48,874 nt of DNA from Colwellia sp. (GCA_013215465.1 JABSOW010000001.1:143576-192449); one strand, 5' to 3'; counted from the first letter of the stretch, positions 1-8,688 are shown. The notes: generated by a model from the sequence alone, not told the origin. Numbers and translations: made by a program.

Positions 1-64
1 CCGCGCCTGTGGCGACAAGTAACGATGAGGTAAGTAATAGTTTTTTAAATTTATTGTTAAACAT
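1..64 (-). CDS. Exported protein, N-terminal fragment (cut by window edge)
   Basis: Reading leftward from an ATG at 62-64, an open frame runs off the window edge. Its first residues are MFNNKFKKLLLTSSLLVATG, a basic start followed by a hydrophobic stretch and small residues, as in a Sec signal peptide. The frame is open for all 21 visible codons. The Shine-Dalgarno region is weak (GGGA about 10 bases upstream). The mature protein lies outside the window, so the function cannot be told. A GACTAAAGT-type palindromic site sits roughly 155-200 bases upstream, as it also does for other genes here. Confidence 0.5.
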   Translation of the reverse strand, partial: MFNNKFKKLLLTSSLLVATGA

Positions 65-295
65 TGTCTGTTCCCATTTTCTTGTTGTGTTTTATTTGTA
101 AAGCCGAGCTCTTTGTCTCTTAGTTTATGTTTTGTTGCATCATTTCTTAATTTAACGTCAAAGTGATGTTAAATTATTGTTCTGTTAATAAGGTAGGGTT
201 AATTGACTTGAAAAGGAATTAGACCTAAGTCTAAAATGTCATTTTTTATCTTAGACTTTAGTCGAGAGGTGAAGATTTTCTCTTTATACAAAGGG
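65..295. other. Intergenic region with palindromic TTAGAC sites
   Basis: No gene is seen here. The stretch is A+T-rich and separates the left-edge exported protein from the 3' end of the chemoreceptor gene; both are read leftward. It carries an inverted repeat TTAGAC-CTAA-GTCTAA at 219-234 and a related TTAGACTTTAGTC at 251-263. These are candidate regulator sites for the left-edge gene. No clear terminator for the chemoreceptor gene was found. Confidence 0.5.
219..263. promoter_or_regulatory. Putative regulator-binding sites (TTAGAC/GTCTAA family)
   Basis: A perfect 6-bp inverted repeat, TTAGAC and GTCTAA separated by 4 bases, lies at 219-234. It is followed at 251-263 by TTAGACTTTAGTC, whose complement contains GACTAAAGT. 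The same core occurs upstream of the chemoreceptor (1933-1944) and twice upstream of the symporter operon (4893-4909, 4996-5012). The shared core suggests one regulator; CrbR, encoded in this window, is a candidate by inference only. Confidence 0.4.
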
Positions 296-1867
296 TTAGT
301 TGGCCTTGAAACCAATTCTAAAGCCACCCCAATGTTTTCCTTGCACTATAATTGGTGCGGAAACATCGTGCATAATTTCGCCAGTATCTCGCTTGTAAGT
401 TTGTAATAAAAATTTGTCAGTGTGCTGGCCACAACGAATACCAGTTGGATCATTAAACATTCGCTTAGTGCGACTATTCATCATATCGATATCAACATTC
501 CCCGTTAGTGGTTTAGAGAAGCATTTATTATGGGTAGGAAAATACCCATTAATATCGACAGACCCAGCATAAATCATCTCAGGGTGCTTTTGCAGTAACG
601 GTTCTTGAATGCTCGGTAAATTTCTATCGGTAAACTGATCAAAACTGGTAGTAAATTTTGGCGGTTTTGTATTACCTAATTCTTTGTAATTAAAATCGAA
701 CAGTTGCTGTAGTGAAATTTTATTGCTAGTTATACTTTGCTCAAACATTTCGCTTACTTGCTTTGCGGCGAACTCTGCTTGGCGGCACATTTTATTAACT
801 AAGGTATCTCCGTCAAATTCAGACAGGTGAACAAAAATGGATTCGGTGCCATTGGCAAGTGTTTCTGCCTGCTTAGATACTGTTTGAGTCTCTTTACTTT
901 TATCAATAAGAAAATCATGCAAGTTGACTATCGAAGAAGATATTTCAGCCGCGGCTAAATCTTGCTCTTGCAATGCCTGACTGATGTGATCACTGGCAGC
1001 AGATGAGTCAGCCATTAGCTGGTCAATATTAGCGAAAGATTGCGATAGCTCGGTCATGGTATTAACGACACTACCTGTTTGTTGCACTATTGTGCTCATT
1101 ACTGTCATCGTTTCGTTAGTTTCATTACTAATTTGATTTAACATTTCACCAATTTGGTTAGTGGCATCGGCTGTTTTTGCGGCTAAAGCTCTTACTTCAT
1201 CAGCGACCACAGCAAAACCTCGACCTTGTTCACCAGCCCTGGCTGCTTCAATAGCAGCATTTAATGCTAATAAATTGGTTTGAGAAGAGATACCGTCAAT
1301 TACATCAGTGATACTTTGAATTTCAGAGGCTTTTTTCTCCAGTGATTTTATTTTATCAGCAGCAATATTTACGGAATCATTCAATTGATTAACGACAGCT
1401 ATATTCTCAGTTAATTGTTCTGAACTCGCTGTACTAGCACTCATTGCTTGGTTGGCTTGTTGTGAGGCGACCACAGAGCTGTCATTTATTTGCTTACTAT
1501 TAACCGACATTTGCTCTGCTGCTGTAGCAAGACGATCGACATCGTCACTCGAATTCTCAATAGCTTTACTTAATTGCGCTAAAAAAAAACTAATTTCTGC
1601 TGAATTTATCGCCAATTCACTAGCTTTAATGCCAATCTCTTCACCAATTTTTGCAAATTGCTTAGTGGGTTGCTCTTCAGCTTTGTTCTCTGGGTTAACT
1701 TGGTTTTGTTTCGCGGTAAAAAAAATCAATAAAAAACTTAACGTGGCGAGTCCGAAAGCGGTTTGTATCGGTGAGTTAAAAAAATCAGCACCAAAATAAT
1801 GAAAAAGCGCAATGAATATTGCGCTAACCAACGCATAAACGATGACAGGAGTTGTTTTTTTATTCAT
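296..1867 (-). CDS. Methyl-accepting chemotaxis protein with C-terminal sensor-like domain
   Basis: A 523-residue chemoreceptor. Two short hydrophobic segments (about residues 8-28 and 36-52) form an N-terminal membrane hairpin with almost no periplasmic part. The MCP signalling coiled coil covers roughly 80-345, with the conserved hairpin tip around 198-230 ([20 protein letters not shown]). That tip contacts CheA and CheW. Unusually, the sensor-like part is C-terminal (about 390-523), with the motifs [11 protein letters not shown] and a Trp-Gly-Gly-Phe-Arg near the end. Several MCPs with a minimal periplasmic part carry a comparable C-terminal domain, so the input is probably cytoplasmic; the ligand is unknown. 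It is transcribed alone, and a GACTAAAGT-like site lies 66 bases upstream of the ATG. Confidence 0.9.
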   Translation of the reverse strand: MNKKTTPVIVYALVSAIFIALFHYFGADFFNSPIQTAFGLATLSFLLIFFTAKQNQVNPENKAEEQPTKQFAKIGEEIGIKASELAINSAEISFFLAQLSKAIENSSDDVDRLATAAEQMSVNSKQINDSSVVASQQANQAMSASTASSEQLTENIAVVNQLNDSVNIAADKIKSLEKKASEIQSITDVIDGISSQTNLLALNAAIEAARAGEQGRGFAVVADEVRALAAKTADATNQIGEMLNQISNETNETMTVMSTIVQQTGSVVNTMTELSQSFANIDQLMADSSAASDHISQALQEQDLAAAEISSSIVNLHDFLIDKSKETQTVSKQAETLANGTESIFVHLSEFDGDTLVNKMCRQAEFAAKQVSEMFEQSITSNKISLQQLFDFNYKELGNTKPPKFTTSFDQFTDRNLPSIQEPLLQKHPEMIYAGSVDINGYFPTHNKCFSKPLTGNVDIDMMNSRTKRMFNDPTGIRCGQHTDKFLLQTYKRDTGEIMHDVSAPIIVQGKHWGGFRIGFKAN

Positions 1868-1932
1868 TATAATTACCTTTACGACTTAGAATTTACCTCC
1901 AGTTAGCATACGAGGATAGTCAAATGAGACAA

Positions 1933-1944
1933 TTAGACTTTAGT
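1933..1944 (-). promoter_or_regulatory. Putative regulator site upstream of the chemoreceptor
   Basis: TTAGACTTTAGT on the plus strand reads ACTAAAGTCTAA toward the chemoreceptor gene, ending about 66 bases before its start codon. It matches the site at 251-263 over 12 bases and shares ACTAAAGT with the two copies before the symporter genes. Binding is inferred from recurrence only. Confidence 0.35.
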
Positions 1945-2043
1945 GGGGTTATTATAGATCAAAAGGAGTAGATATGAGCACTTTTCAAATATTGTAACTA
2001 CGGCAGTCTTGCCGTTGATAGTGAATAGCTTGTTGTTAATAAT

Positions 2044-2739
2044 TTATAAAATAATATCTTTGAGTAATACTTTGTCGGTACTGGCTTTTCCTGTTATTTG
2101 AGCGAGTAATAGTTCTGCGGTGGCAATAGCATCATTTAACGCATCATGGCCATGGTGAGCAGGGAGTTGATAGTTGTTGCGTAAATTTGATAAGCGTAAT
2201 TCAGAAGGATCGTAAGCGACATCGCGTTTATCAAGTTGTCGTTTGGCGATAACTAAGGTATCGATCATCGGAAAATCAGGCACTAAACCATAAAGTTTAA
2301 GGCAAGCTTGTTGTAAAAATTGTCGTTCAATTCTGGCGAAATGCACTAACATGACTTTACCCGCTAAGGCTTTTAATAATTGTTCCACTACAAGGTGTAG
2401 CGGCTGTCCCTGTTCTTTTTGAGCATCGGTAATGTGATGTATAATAACGTTACTTTCTTCAAGTTGTACTTTAGTGTTAATTATTTGATGATAACAGGAG
2501 TTAAGTTTTATTTGCTCATGCTCCAGTGAAACAAAACCAACACTGAGTAATTTATCGGCTTTGGCATTAAGACCTGTGGTTTCAAAATCTACCGCTAATA
2601 TAGGCAGTTCAGCTATGGGCGTGTTAAGTGTAGGAAAAGGCACAGACAAAAAGTCATGTAAAGGACCATAGGGCACTTTTTTTAATAGTCTTTTTCGTTT
2701 TGCTTCATAGCCGACTATGTAATTAATGAATGAATTCAT
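2044..2739 (-). CDS. DnaQ-family 3'-5' exonuclease (DNA polymerase III epsilon-like)
   Basis: A 231-residue DEDDh exonuclease. Exo I is seen as D51-F-E53-T-T-G, and Exo III as H198-x-A-x-x-D203 (HDALND). A middle motif with the second catalytic Asp is less obvious but should lie near residues 125-140. At this length, without a polymerase-binding tail, it is an epsilon-like stand-alone exonuclease rather than dnaQ proper. It lies 146 bases downstream of, and co-directional with, the cNMP/CBS/DUF294 gene. The two are often neighbours beside DUF4212 symporters in Vibrio, Shewanella and Pseudomonas, which suggests a two-gene transcription unit. The biological substrate is unknown. Confidence 0.85.
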   Translation of the reverse strand: MNSFINYIVGYEAKRKRLLKKVPYGPLHDFLSVPFPTLNTPIAELPILAVDFETTGLNAKADKLLSVGFVSLEHEQIKLNSCYHQIINTKVQLEESNVIIHHITDAQKEQGQPLHLVVEQLLKALAGKVMLVHFARIERQFLQQACLKLYGLVPDFPMIDTLVIAKRQLDKRDVAYDPSELRLSNLRNNYQLPAHHGHDALNDAIATAELLLAQITGKASTDKVLLKDIIL

Positions 2740-2885
2740 ACTTATGTTACCTCGAAATTTACGATTCAGGGAGAATTAAAAGACATAGAGGCACAGGTTC
2801 ATAGTTCCAGACTGAACCTAAGTACCTACATATATGAACCCTCTCCTATTGCAAGATATTTATTAAATAGAGCAAGTTTTAGCCA

Positions 2886-4754
2886 TTAGAGACTTGTCTG
2901 TCTTGAGTCTTGCAGTGTTTTGATGACCTTGAAAGCATCTTTCAAATGCTCACGTTCTAATTTTGATAACTCTTTGGGTGGTAAGTAGTTGTCAGGTTCA
3001 AGCCCTAGCATCAATTTATTTGCTTGGTGTTTTACTCGTAAAATCCCTAAAAACTCGTAAGCATCGATCAGGTTTTCTGCGGATGATTTGGAAATAGCCG
3101 CAGAGCCTGCGGCTTGCTTAATACGTTCAATAGTATTAACAGCGCTAATCCCCTGAGAAAGAGCATAAATGCGAGCAAGATCAACAATAGGAGCGATGCC
3201 ATTATGTTTAAGATCTAAAGTGTCTTTGTGTTTACCGTTTTGCTTTAACACAAAATCACGAAAAAAGCCGAGCGGTGGTCGTAAGCCTAAAGCATTTTTT
3301 GATAAATGAGCGATAAACAAACTATTTCTTTTCGTCTTTTTGAGTAAATTTGTCCGAACAGCATTAAGTAAACTGGCATCACCACAAATGGTCTCTAAAT
3401 CAAAAAATACGCTAGAGTTCAATAATGCTTTTGGCGTTGGTGCATCAACCCAGCCATCAAAGTATTTTTGCCAAACTTTTACCGGCTGACGCCATTTTGG
3501 ATTGGTTGCCATTATATCGCCAGGACAATAAATAAATCCACAGTCAGCTAAACCGTCACAAACAAAATGTGCTAGATTTTCAAACCAAGCATCATCGTAT
3601 GGCTTCATAGAATCACAAATGATTATGCCATTGTCTTGATCTGAATGTGCTAATTGTTCTTGTCTTGCTTGTGAGCCTGCTGCCAGCCAGGCATAGGGAA
3701 CAGGTGATTGACCATATTTTTCTTCGGCCATTTCAATTAAGCGTTTAGTAAAGGCCATGGTAATTGCACTGATACTTTTACCCACATGATCGGCACTAGC
3801 ACCTAGTTTAGCTAAGCGAATTTGTAATTTTGGTAGTAAATCGCTGATTTCCTTTAGATCTGCTAAGCTTTTTGCTTTATGAATAATGCTAGAAAAATTA
3901 ACCGCATTCTGACCTTCATTATTCATTAAGTCGGTGACGGTGACCATACCAACTACTTTACCTTGTTTGGTTACTGGCAGGTGGTGAATATGCTTGGCGG
4001 TCATTGCCATTAAGGCATCATAAGCATTACTCTTGATATCAATAGTGCTCATGTTACGCGTCATTATTTCACAAATGCTGGCGCTAATAGGTAAGCCTTG
4101 GGCAACACATCGTCGACGAATGTCTTTGTCGGTAACAATGCCAATTGATTTGCTGTTATCAAGTACTACTAAACAAGAATAACCTTGTTCGGTCATTTGT
4201 ATTGCTGCTTGTTGAATGCTTTGACTGGCGTCTATACCGGCGACCGGGGAATGGTAAAAATTACTGACTGAGGTATTCATCAAAGATGATGAAATGATAG
4301 CCTCTTCATTAACCTTAGACATTTTTTGTTTGAGTCGTTGCGCTGAATTATAGTTGAAATAGTCACTAATACTTGGATATTTCTCGCCAAGTTCGCGTAA
4401 CACTTCGCAATCAAGACTATAGATTAAGCAGTCTTCGTCAGTCTTCACTTGTCGTGGCGTTTTTTGTTGATTATTGCTTGCTGTTTGTAAACTCTGTTTA
4501 CAAAATTCGGTGCATAAATCGCCTTCTCCTAAACGAGAAATCAGCTCGTTATCGTTAGTCAAACAACTTAATGCGCCTTTACGGACAATATATAAGCGTG
4601 GTTCATTGATTCCATTGGGGGGAAGAGTTTCGCCTTTACGTACGTAGTTAATGCTTAACTCTCGTATTAAACGTGCCAGTGCTGGCTTTGGTAAGCTGTC
4701 AAAGGGAGGAATGCTTTGTATAAAACTTGAAATTTCAGAAAGTTCAATATCCAT
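2886..4754 (-). CDS. cNMP-binding/CBS-pair/DUF294 nucleotidyltransferase-like protein
   Basis: A 622-residue cytoplasmic protein with four parts in order. These are a cyclic-nucleotide-binding-like domain (about 15-140), a pair of CBS domains (about 165-290; note IGIVTDKDIRRR and VVGMVTVTDL), a DUF294 nucleotidyltransferase domain carrying GSQAR at 360-364 and SDQDN at 371-375, and a helical DUF294 C-terminal domain. The G-S...D-x-D pattern resembles the GlnD-type nucleotidyltransferase fold, so it may modify a protein or bind nucleotides. No target is established. Family members commonly sit beside DUF4212/SSS acetate-type symporters, and here the gene is divergent from that pair across a 483-bp control region. 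Confidence 0.88.
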   Translation of the reverse strand: MDIELSEISSFIQSIPPFDSLPKPALARLIRELSINYVRKGETLPPNGINEPRLYIVRKGALSCLTNDNELISRLGEGDLCTEFCKQSLQTASNNQQKTPRQVKTDEDCLIYSLDCEVLRELGEKYPSISDYFNYNSAQRLKQKMSKVNEEAIISSSLMNTSVSNFYHSPVAGIDASQSIQQAAIQMTEQGYSCLVVLDNSKSIGIVTDKDIRRRCVAQGLPISASICEIMTRNMSTIDIKSNAYDALMAMTAKHIHHLPVTKQGKVVGMVTVTDLMNNEGQNAVNFSSIIHKAKSLADLKEISDLLPKLQIRLAKLGASADHVGKSISAITMAFTKRLIEMAEEKYGQSPVPYAWLAAGSQARQEQLAHSDQDNGIIICDSMKPYDDAWFENLAHFVCDGLADCGFIYCPGDIMATNPKWRQPVKVWQKYFDGWVDAPTPKALLNSSVFFDLETICGDASLLNAVRTNLLKKTKRNSLFIAHLSKNALGLRPPLGFFRDFVLKQNGKHKDTLDLKHNGIAPIVDLARIYALSQGISAVNTIERIKQAAGSAAISKSSAENLIDAYEFLGILRVKHQANKLMLGLEPDNYLPPKELSKLEREHLKDAFKVIKTLQDSRQTSL

Positions 4755-5237
4755 TGTTAGTATCTGCCTGCATTTAGAAGAGCATGTAGATTAGTCTTTG
4801 ATCCTTGAGACGAAGCCAGACCTACGCTTAATACCCTTGGTATTAGTTGTTAATTTAGTGTGCTATTTCTATACAGTCAACCATTGAGATGATGATCTAG
4901 ACTAAAGTTGCAGTTGAAATACGTTAAACACTATAAAGCTAGTTATTTCAGCCTGTTCACCGCCGTTAATTATTATAAAAAACCACTTTAGTCACTGATC
5001 TAGACTAAAGTTTAATACCCGCAAAAAAAAAAGCTTGTTAAATTAATCGCTAGTAAAAGTTGAATATGGATTTTTGTCTCTGTCTTTTCTTTGTTTAAGG
5101 TAACTGACAGTAATCTATATTCACACTTTTTCTAGAAAGTTATTACATTAAGTGCTTTTCATTAATATTAGCGTAACAATAATATTAAAACGCTGATTTC
5201 GTAATAAAAATTAAAATAACGTCGCTAGGAGACTATT
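4755..5237. promoter_or_regulatory. Divergent control region between DUF294 gene and symporter operon
   Basis: This 483-bp A+T-rich region has no convincing gene. It holds two exact copies of TGATCTAGACTAAAGTT, at 4893-4909 and 4996-5012, 103 bp apart, which is about ten helical turns and so on the same DNA face. The right copy also forms an inverted repeat, CTTTAGTC (4986-4993) with GACTAAAG (5003-5010). The arrangement fits binding by a dimeric activator or repressor. CrbR is the likeliest candidate, since CrbS/CrbR are known to control acetate-uptake genes of this type in related bacteria. No promoter hexamers could be assigned with certainty. Confidence 0.55.
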
Positions 5238-5489
5238 GTGGAAAATAAAGAAACATATTGGTCGGAGAATATTCGAATCATATCGATCTGCCTTGCAATC
5301 TGGTTTGTAGTTTCATTTGGTTTTGGCTTAATACTGGTAGAACCGCTAAATGCAATTCATCTAGGTGGATATAAACTTGGTTTTTGGTTTGCACAGCAAG
5401 GTGCTATTTATGCCTTTCTGGTCTTAATCTTTTGGTATGGCCACAAAATGAATGAGCTTGATAAAAAATATGATGAGGGGAATAAATAA
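5238..5489 (+). CDS. DUF4212 small subunit of sodium:solute symporter
   Basis: An 83-residue protein with two predicted membrane helices (about 13-33 and 52-70), matching the DUF4212 family, the small partner encoded directly before VC_2705-type SSS symporters. The start is GTG at 5238, supported by AGGAG at 5227-5231 six bases upstream. Its stop codon TAA (5487-5489) overlaps the ATG of the symporter gene by one base (TAATG), which implies translational coupling and fixed stoichiometry. It probably assists assembly or activity of the transporter; its precise job is not known. Confidence 0.93.
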   Translation: MENKETYWSENIRIISICLAIWFVVSFGFGLILVEPLNAIHLGGYKLGFWFAQQGAIYAFLVLIFWYGHKMNELDKKYDEGNK

Positions 5490-7279
5490 TGGAAGAGTTA
5501 AAACTCTATACTTATATTGCAGTATTTAGCACATTCGCTTTATATTTCGCAATTGCTTGGTGGGCTCGTGCGGGTTCAACCAGTGATTTTTACGTAGCGG
5601 GCGGTGGTATTACCCCATTACAAAATGGTATGGCAATTGGTGCCGATTGGATGAGTGCAGCGTCATTTATCTCAATGGCTGGTTTAATTGCTTTCTTAGG
5701 TTACGGTGGCTCAGTTTTCTTAATGGGTTGGACCGGTGGTTATGTATTATTAGCCATGCTACTTGCACCTTACATGCGTAAGCATGGTAAGTTTACTGTG
5801 CCTGAGTTTATCTTCGATAGATATTATTCTAAAACTGCACGTGTTGTTGCTGTTGCTTGTTTAATCATCGCTTCATTGACTTACATTATTGGTCAAATGA
5901 AAGGTGTGGGTGTTGCTTTCTCTCGCTTCTTAGAAGTTGATTACGGCCTAGGCTTAGGCATCGGTATGTTCGTTGTTTGGGTATATGCGGTACTAGGTGG
6001 TATGAAAGGTATTACTTACACGCAAATCGCTCAATATGTAGTAATGATTTTTGCTTATACCATTCCAGCAATCTTTATTTCATTCCAACTAACAGGTAAC
6101 CCAATTCCACAACTAGGCTTAGGTAGTACTTTAGCTGATGGTAGTGGTATCTACTTGCTTGATAAGTTAGATATGGTTGTTACTGATTTAGGCTTTAAAG
6201 AGTACACCACAGCTAACTTGGGCGGAACATTAAATATGTTCGCATATACAATCTCTCTGATGATTGGTACTGCCGGTCTTCCTCATGTAATTATGCGCTT
6301 CTTTACTGTGCCTTCAGTACAAGCGGCACGTCAATCAGCAGGTTATGCGCTTGTTTTCATCGGCTTGCTTTACACAGTTGCTCCGGCAGTTGGCGCTATG
6401 GCTCGTCTTAACTTGATGAATACCATTGAACCTACTGCAGGTGAGAACCTTGTTTATGCGGAACGTCCACAATGGTTCAAAGACTGGGAAAAAACCGGTT
6501 TATTGAAATTTGAAGATAAAAACGGCGATGGCAAAATTCAGTATACATCTAATACAACAGATCAAACTATCACCACAATAAATGCAATGACTGGCAAAGA
6601 AATAGTAGTACTTCCAAATGAAATGGTTAAAGTTGACCGTGACATTATGGTACTAGCTAACCCTGCGATTGCGAATTTACCTAACTGGGTTATTGCACTT
6701 GTTGCTGCCGGTGGCCTAGCAGCTGCACTATCAACAGCTGCAGGTTTATTGTTAGCGATATCCTCATCCATCTCTCATGATTTAATGAAAGGGATTTTAA
6801 CCCCAGATTTATCGGAGAAAAATGAGTTACTTGCTGGTCGTATAGTTATGACCATCGCGATATTAGTTGCAGGTTATCTAGGGCTAAATCCTCCAGGATT
6901 TGCTGCAGGTACAGTTGCACTGGCCTTCGGTTTAGCGGCATCAAGTATCTTCCCAGCATTAATGATGGGTATTTTCTCTAAGAAAATGAGTGGCACAGCT
7001 GCAATAGCAGGTATGTGTTCTGGTATCGGTATAACTATGCTGTATGTGTTCCAACACAAAGGCATTATGTTTATCCCAGGTACTTCATTTTTAGGTGATA
7101 TGGGTCCTAACTGGTTCCTAGGTATTTCTCCTAACGCTTTTGGCTGTATAGGTGCATTAGTTAACTTTGGTGTCGCGTTCGTGGTACTTCAAATAACTGG
7201 TCCTGCTCCGGCGCATATTCAACAGATGGTAGAAAATATGCGTTTACCAGGTGACTGTGCTGCAGCGCACGATCACTAA
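5489..7279 (+). CDS. Sodium:solute symporter, VC_2705 subfamily (acetate-type)
   Basis: A 596-residue inner-membrane carrier with the SSS fold. Recognisable segments include DFYVAGGGITPLQNGMAIG near the N terminus, the GADWMSAASF helix, and later TAAGLLLAISSSISHDL. It belongs to the subfamily paired with DUF4212 and is related to ActP, so acetate or another short carboxylate is the probable substrate, driven by sodium. A soluble loop around 315-385 contains DKNGDGKI (residues 343-350), which reads as an EF-hand calcium loop. A strong terminator follows 51 bases after the stop. Neighbours and upstream motifs point to control by acetate signalling. Confidence 0.92.
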   Translation: MEELKLYTYIAVFSTFALYFAIAWWARAGSTSDFYVAGGGITPLQNGMAIGADWMSAASFISMAGLIAFLGYGGSVFLMGWTGGYVLLAMLLAPYMRKHGKFTVPEFIFDRYYSKTARVVAVACLIIASLTYIIGQMKGVGVAFSRFLEVDYGLGLGIGMFVVWVYAVLGGMKGITYTQIAQYVVMIFAYTIPAIFISFQLTGNPIPQLGLGSTLADGSGIYLLDKLDMVVTDLGFKEYTTANLGGTLNMFAYTISLMIGTAGLPHVIMRFFTVPSVQAARQSAGYALVFIGLLYTVAPAVGAMARLNLMNTIEPTAGENLVYAERPQWFKDWEKTGLLKFEDKNGDGKIQYTSNTTDQTITTINAMTGKEIVVLPNEMVKVDRDIMVLANPAIANLPNWVIALVAAGGLAAALSTAAGLLLAISSSISHDLMKGILTPDLSEKNELLAGRIVMTIAILVAGYLGLNPPGFAAGTVALAFGLAASSIFPALMMGIFSKKMSGTAAIAGMCSGIGITMLYVFQHKGIMFIPGTSFLGDMGPNWFLGISPNAFGCIGALVNFGVAFVVLQITGPAPAHIQQMVENMRLPGDCAAAHDH

Positions 7280-7330
7280 GACTATTAGCTCGAAATTCAA
7301 TTGTTGAATTTAGAGTTAAATCTCAAAAAT

Positions 7331-7372
7331 AAAAAGCTAGACGACAATTTTTAAAGAGTCGTCTAGCTTTTT
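7331..7372 (+). terminator. Rho-independent terminator of symporter operon
   Basis: A perfect 15-bp inverted repeat, AAAAAGCTAGACGAC at 7331-7345 and its complement at 7358-7372, encloses a 12-base loop and ends in a run of T. It lies directly after the symporter gene. Confidence 0.92.
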
Positions 7373-7414
7373 CTGTTAGATTACCGACCTTATTGAATAA
7401 GAAGATAAATTATT

Positions 7415-7855
7415 ATGAACAAACACATGAAAGTTGCTTTTATGGTTGCTCCTTTTTTAGCTATATTAGGCTATGTTGGTGCTGACTTTTATAATGAAAA
7501 TCAAGCAGCTAAGACTAAAATAATTCAATTAGTGCCTGAGGGGCATTGTGATATTATTAATCAAAGTTGTGTACTTAAATCAGGTGAATTTAAAGTGAAT
7601 GTTTCTGATGAAGGTGGTGTAACCGAGGTTAATTCTACTTTTCCTCTTGATAGCGCGACACTATTTTTAGTGGATAAAGACAACAACATGACAGCTTACC
7701 CATTAGGTATGCAAAAAAGCCCTTATTACTGGCGCAGTAATACGCAATTACGTAGTCTAGTGAGTAATAAAGGAGATAGTTATAAATTACGCTTGATTGC
7801 TAAGATCAAGGGTGGCCAATATATTAGTGAGTTTTATACCCAAACGACTAAGTAA
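7415..7855 (+). CDS. Hypothetical membrane-anchored periplasmic protein
   Basis: A 146-residue protein of unrecognised family. The N terminus (residues 7-24) is hydrophobic and should act as a signal anchor or uncleaved signal; the remaining 120 residues would be periplasmic and are rich in beta-prone stretches. Two cysteines about ten residues apart (GHC...QSC, near 45-52) could form a disulfide. The start is ATG at 7415, after an A+T-rich leader behind the symporter terminator. Its last 69 bases overlap the 3' end of the opposing phosphotransferase gene. No function is claimed. Confidence 0.7.
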   Translation: MNKHMKVAFMVAPFLAILGYVGADFYNENQAAKTKIIQLVPEGHCDIINQSCVLKSGEFKVNVSDEGGVTEVNSTFPLDSATLFLVDKDNNMTAYPLGMQKSPYYWRSNTQLRSLVSNKGDSYKLRLIAKIKGGQYISEFYTQTTK

Positions 7856-8686
7856 AGTAGAATCATACGCTTTAAATGATGATTGCAGCGCGTACCGCTG
7901 TTGTTTACTGTGATTTAGTAGTGATTGTTTATTTTCTATCTGCATTTTTTCTTGATAAGTATTGAAGTACCATAAGGCATTAATAAAATAACAAAATCGT
8001 AAATAGTGCTTGAGCTGTTGCGGATCAATACTTACCGAGAATTGATCCTGGTATTGCGCAATAATTACGGTGACTTTATCACTAGCTAGGTTATTTACCG
8101 CAATAAACATTGCTAAATCATATTCAATCGGGGCAATACAAGCACATTCATAATCTATTAACCAAGTGTGTTGTGCTTGATTTATTAACACATTGCTAAA
8201 ATTCAAATCACCATGACAACAAACACCCGCTCTGACGTCATTAATTGGGGTCAAAATCACTTCAGTAAGTTGTCGTAGCTCAGCTTTTTGTATCGCACAA
8301 TAATGTCTTTTATTGATTAACTTATTGATAATGTCGGCGGGGGCTAAATCGATAGGTTTTGCGGTTAGTTGATGGCAGCGCACCATTAACTTAATTGCAT
8401 GCTCTATTTTATCATCGGTATTAATTGTACTTGATGCTAAATTGTTAGCATCAATAAAGTTACTGATGAGCCAGTGTTGATCATGGTAAATAACGCTTGG
8501 ACTAAGACCTGACTTACTGGCGTATATGGCCACAGGTGCTTCTATATTGTCGGTAATAGTTTTAGCAAAATAGACTTTTTTATCGGCACTAACTTTATAG
8601 CAAGCTTGGCTTAACCCTGATGTTATCTTTGAAATTTTTTCAATATGGTTAAAGCAAGCCAAAGTATAGAGAGTATTTTTCATCAC
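7787..8686 (-). CDS. Phosphotransferase (APH/choline kinase-like), probable thiamine kinase
   Basis: A 299-residue protein of the aminoglycoside/choline kinase fold. The catalytic loop is HGDLNFSN (H158, D160, N165) and the metal-binding segment is IDYE (D178, E180). It is the last gene of the TPP-riboswitch operon, starting 2 bases after the PnuC-type transporter gene stops. That context suggests it phosphorylates imported thiamine to trap it in the cell, like ThiK, though sequence alone does not prove the substrate. A choline or other small-alcohol kinase is the alternative. The 3' end overlaps the opposing hypothetical gene by 69 bp. Confidence 0.82.
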   Translation of the reverse strand: MMKNTLYTLACFNHIEKISKITSGLSQACYKVSADKKVYFAKTITDNIEAPVAIYASKSGLSPSVIYHDQHWLISNFIDANNLASSTINTDDKIEHAIKLMVRCHQLTAKPIDLAPADIINKLINKRHYCAIQKAELRQLTEVILTPINDVRAGVCCHGDLNFSNVLINQAQHTWLIDYECACIAPIEYDLAMFIAVNNLASDKVTVIIAQYQDQFSVSIDPQQLKHYLRFCYFINALWYFNTYQEKMQIENKQSLLNHSKQQRYALQSSFKAYDSTLLSRLGIKLTNILATLDLSNQA

Positions 8687-8688
8687 TG

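Noticed and set aside
2795..2819. Small inverted repeat AGGTTCA/TGAACCT between the exonuclease and DUF294 genes
   Set aside because: Seven base pairs with an 11-base loop and no T run; too weak to call a terminator or operator.
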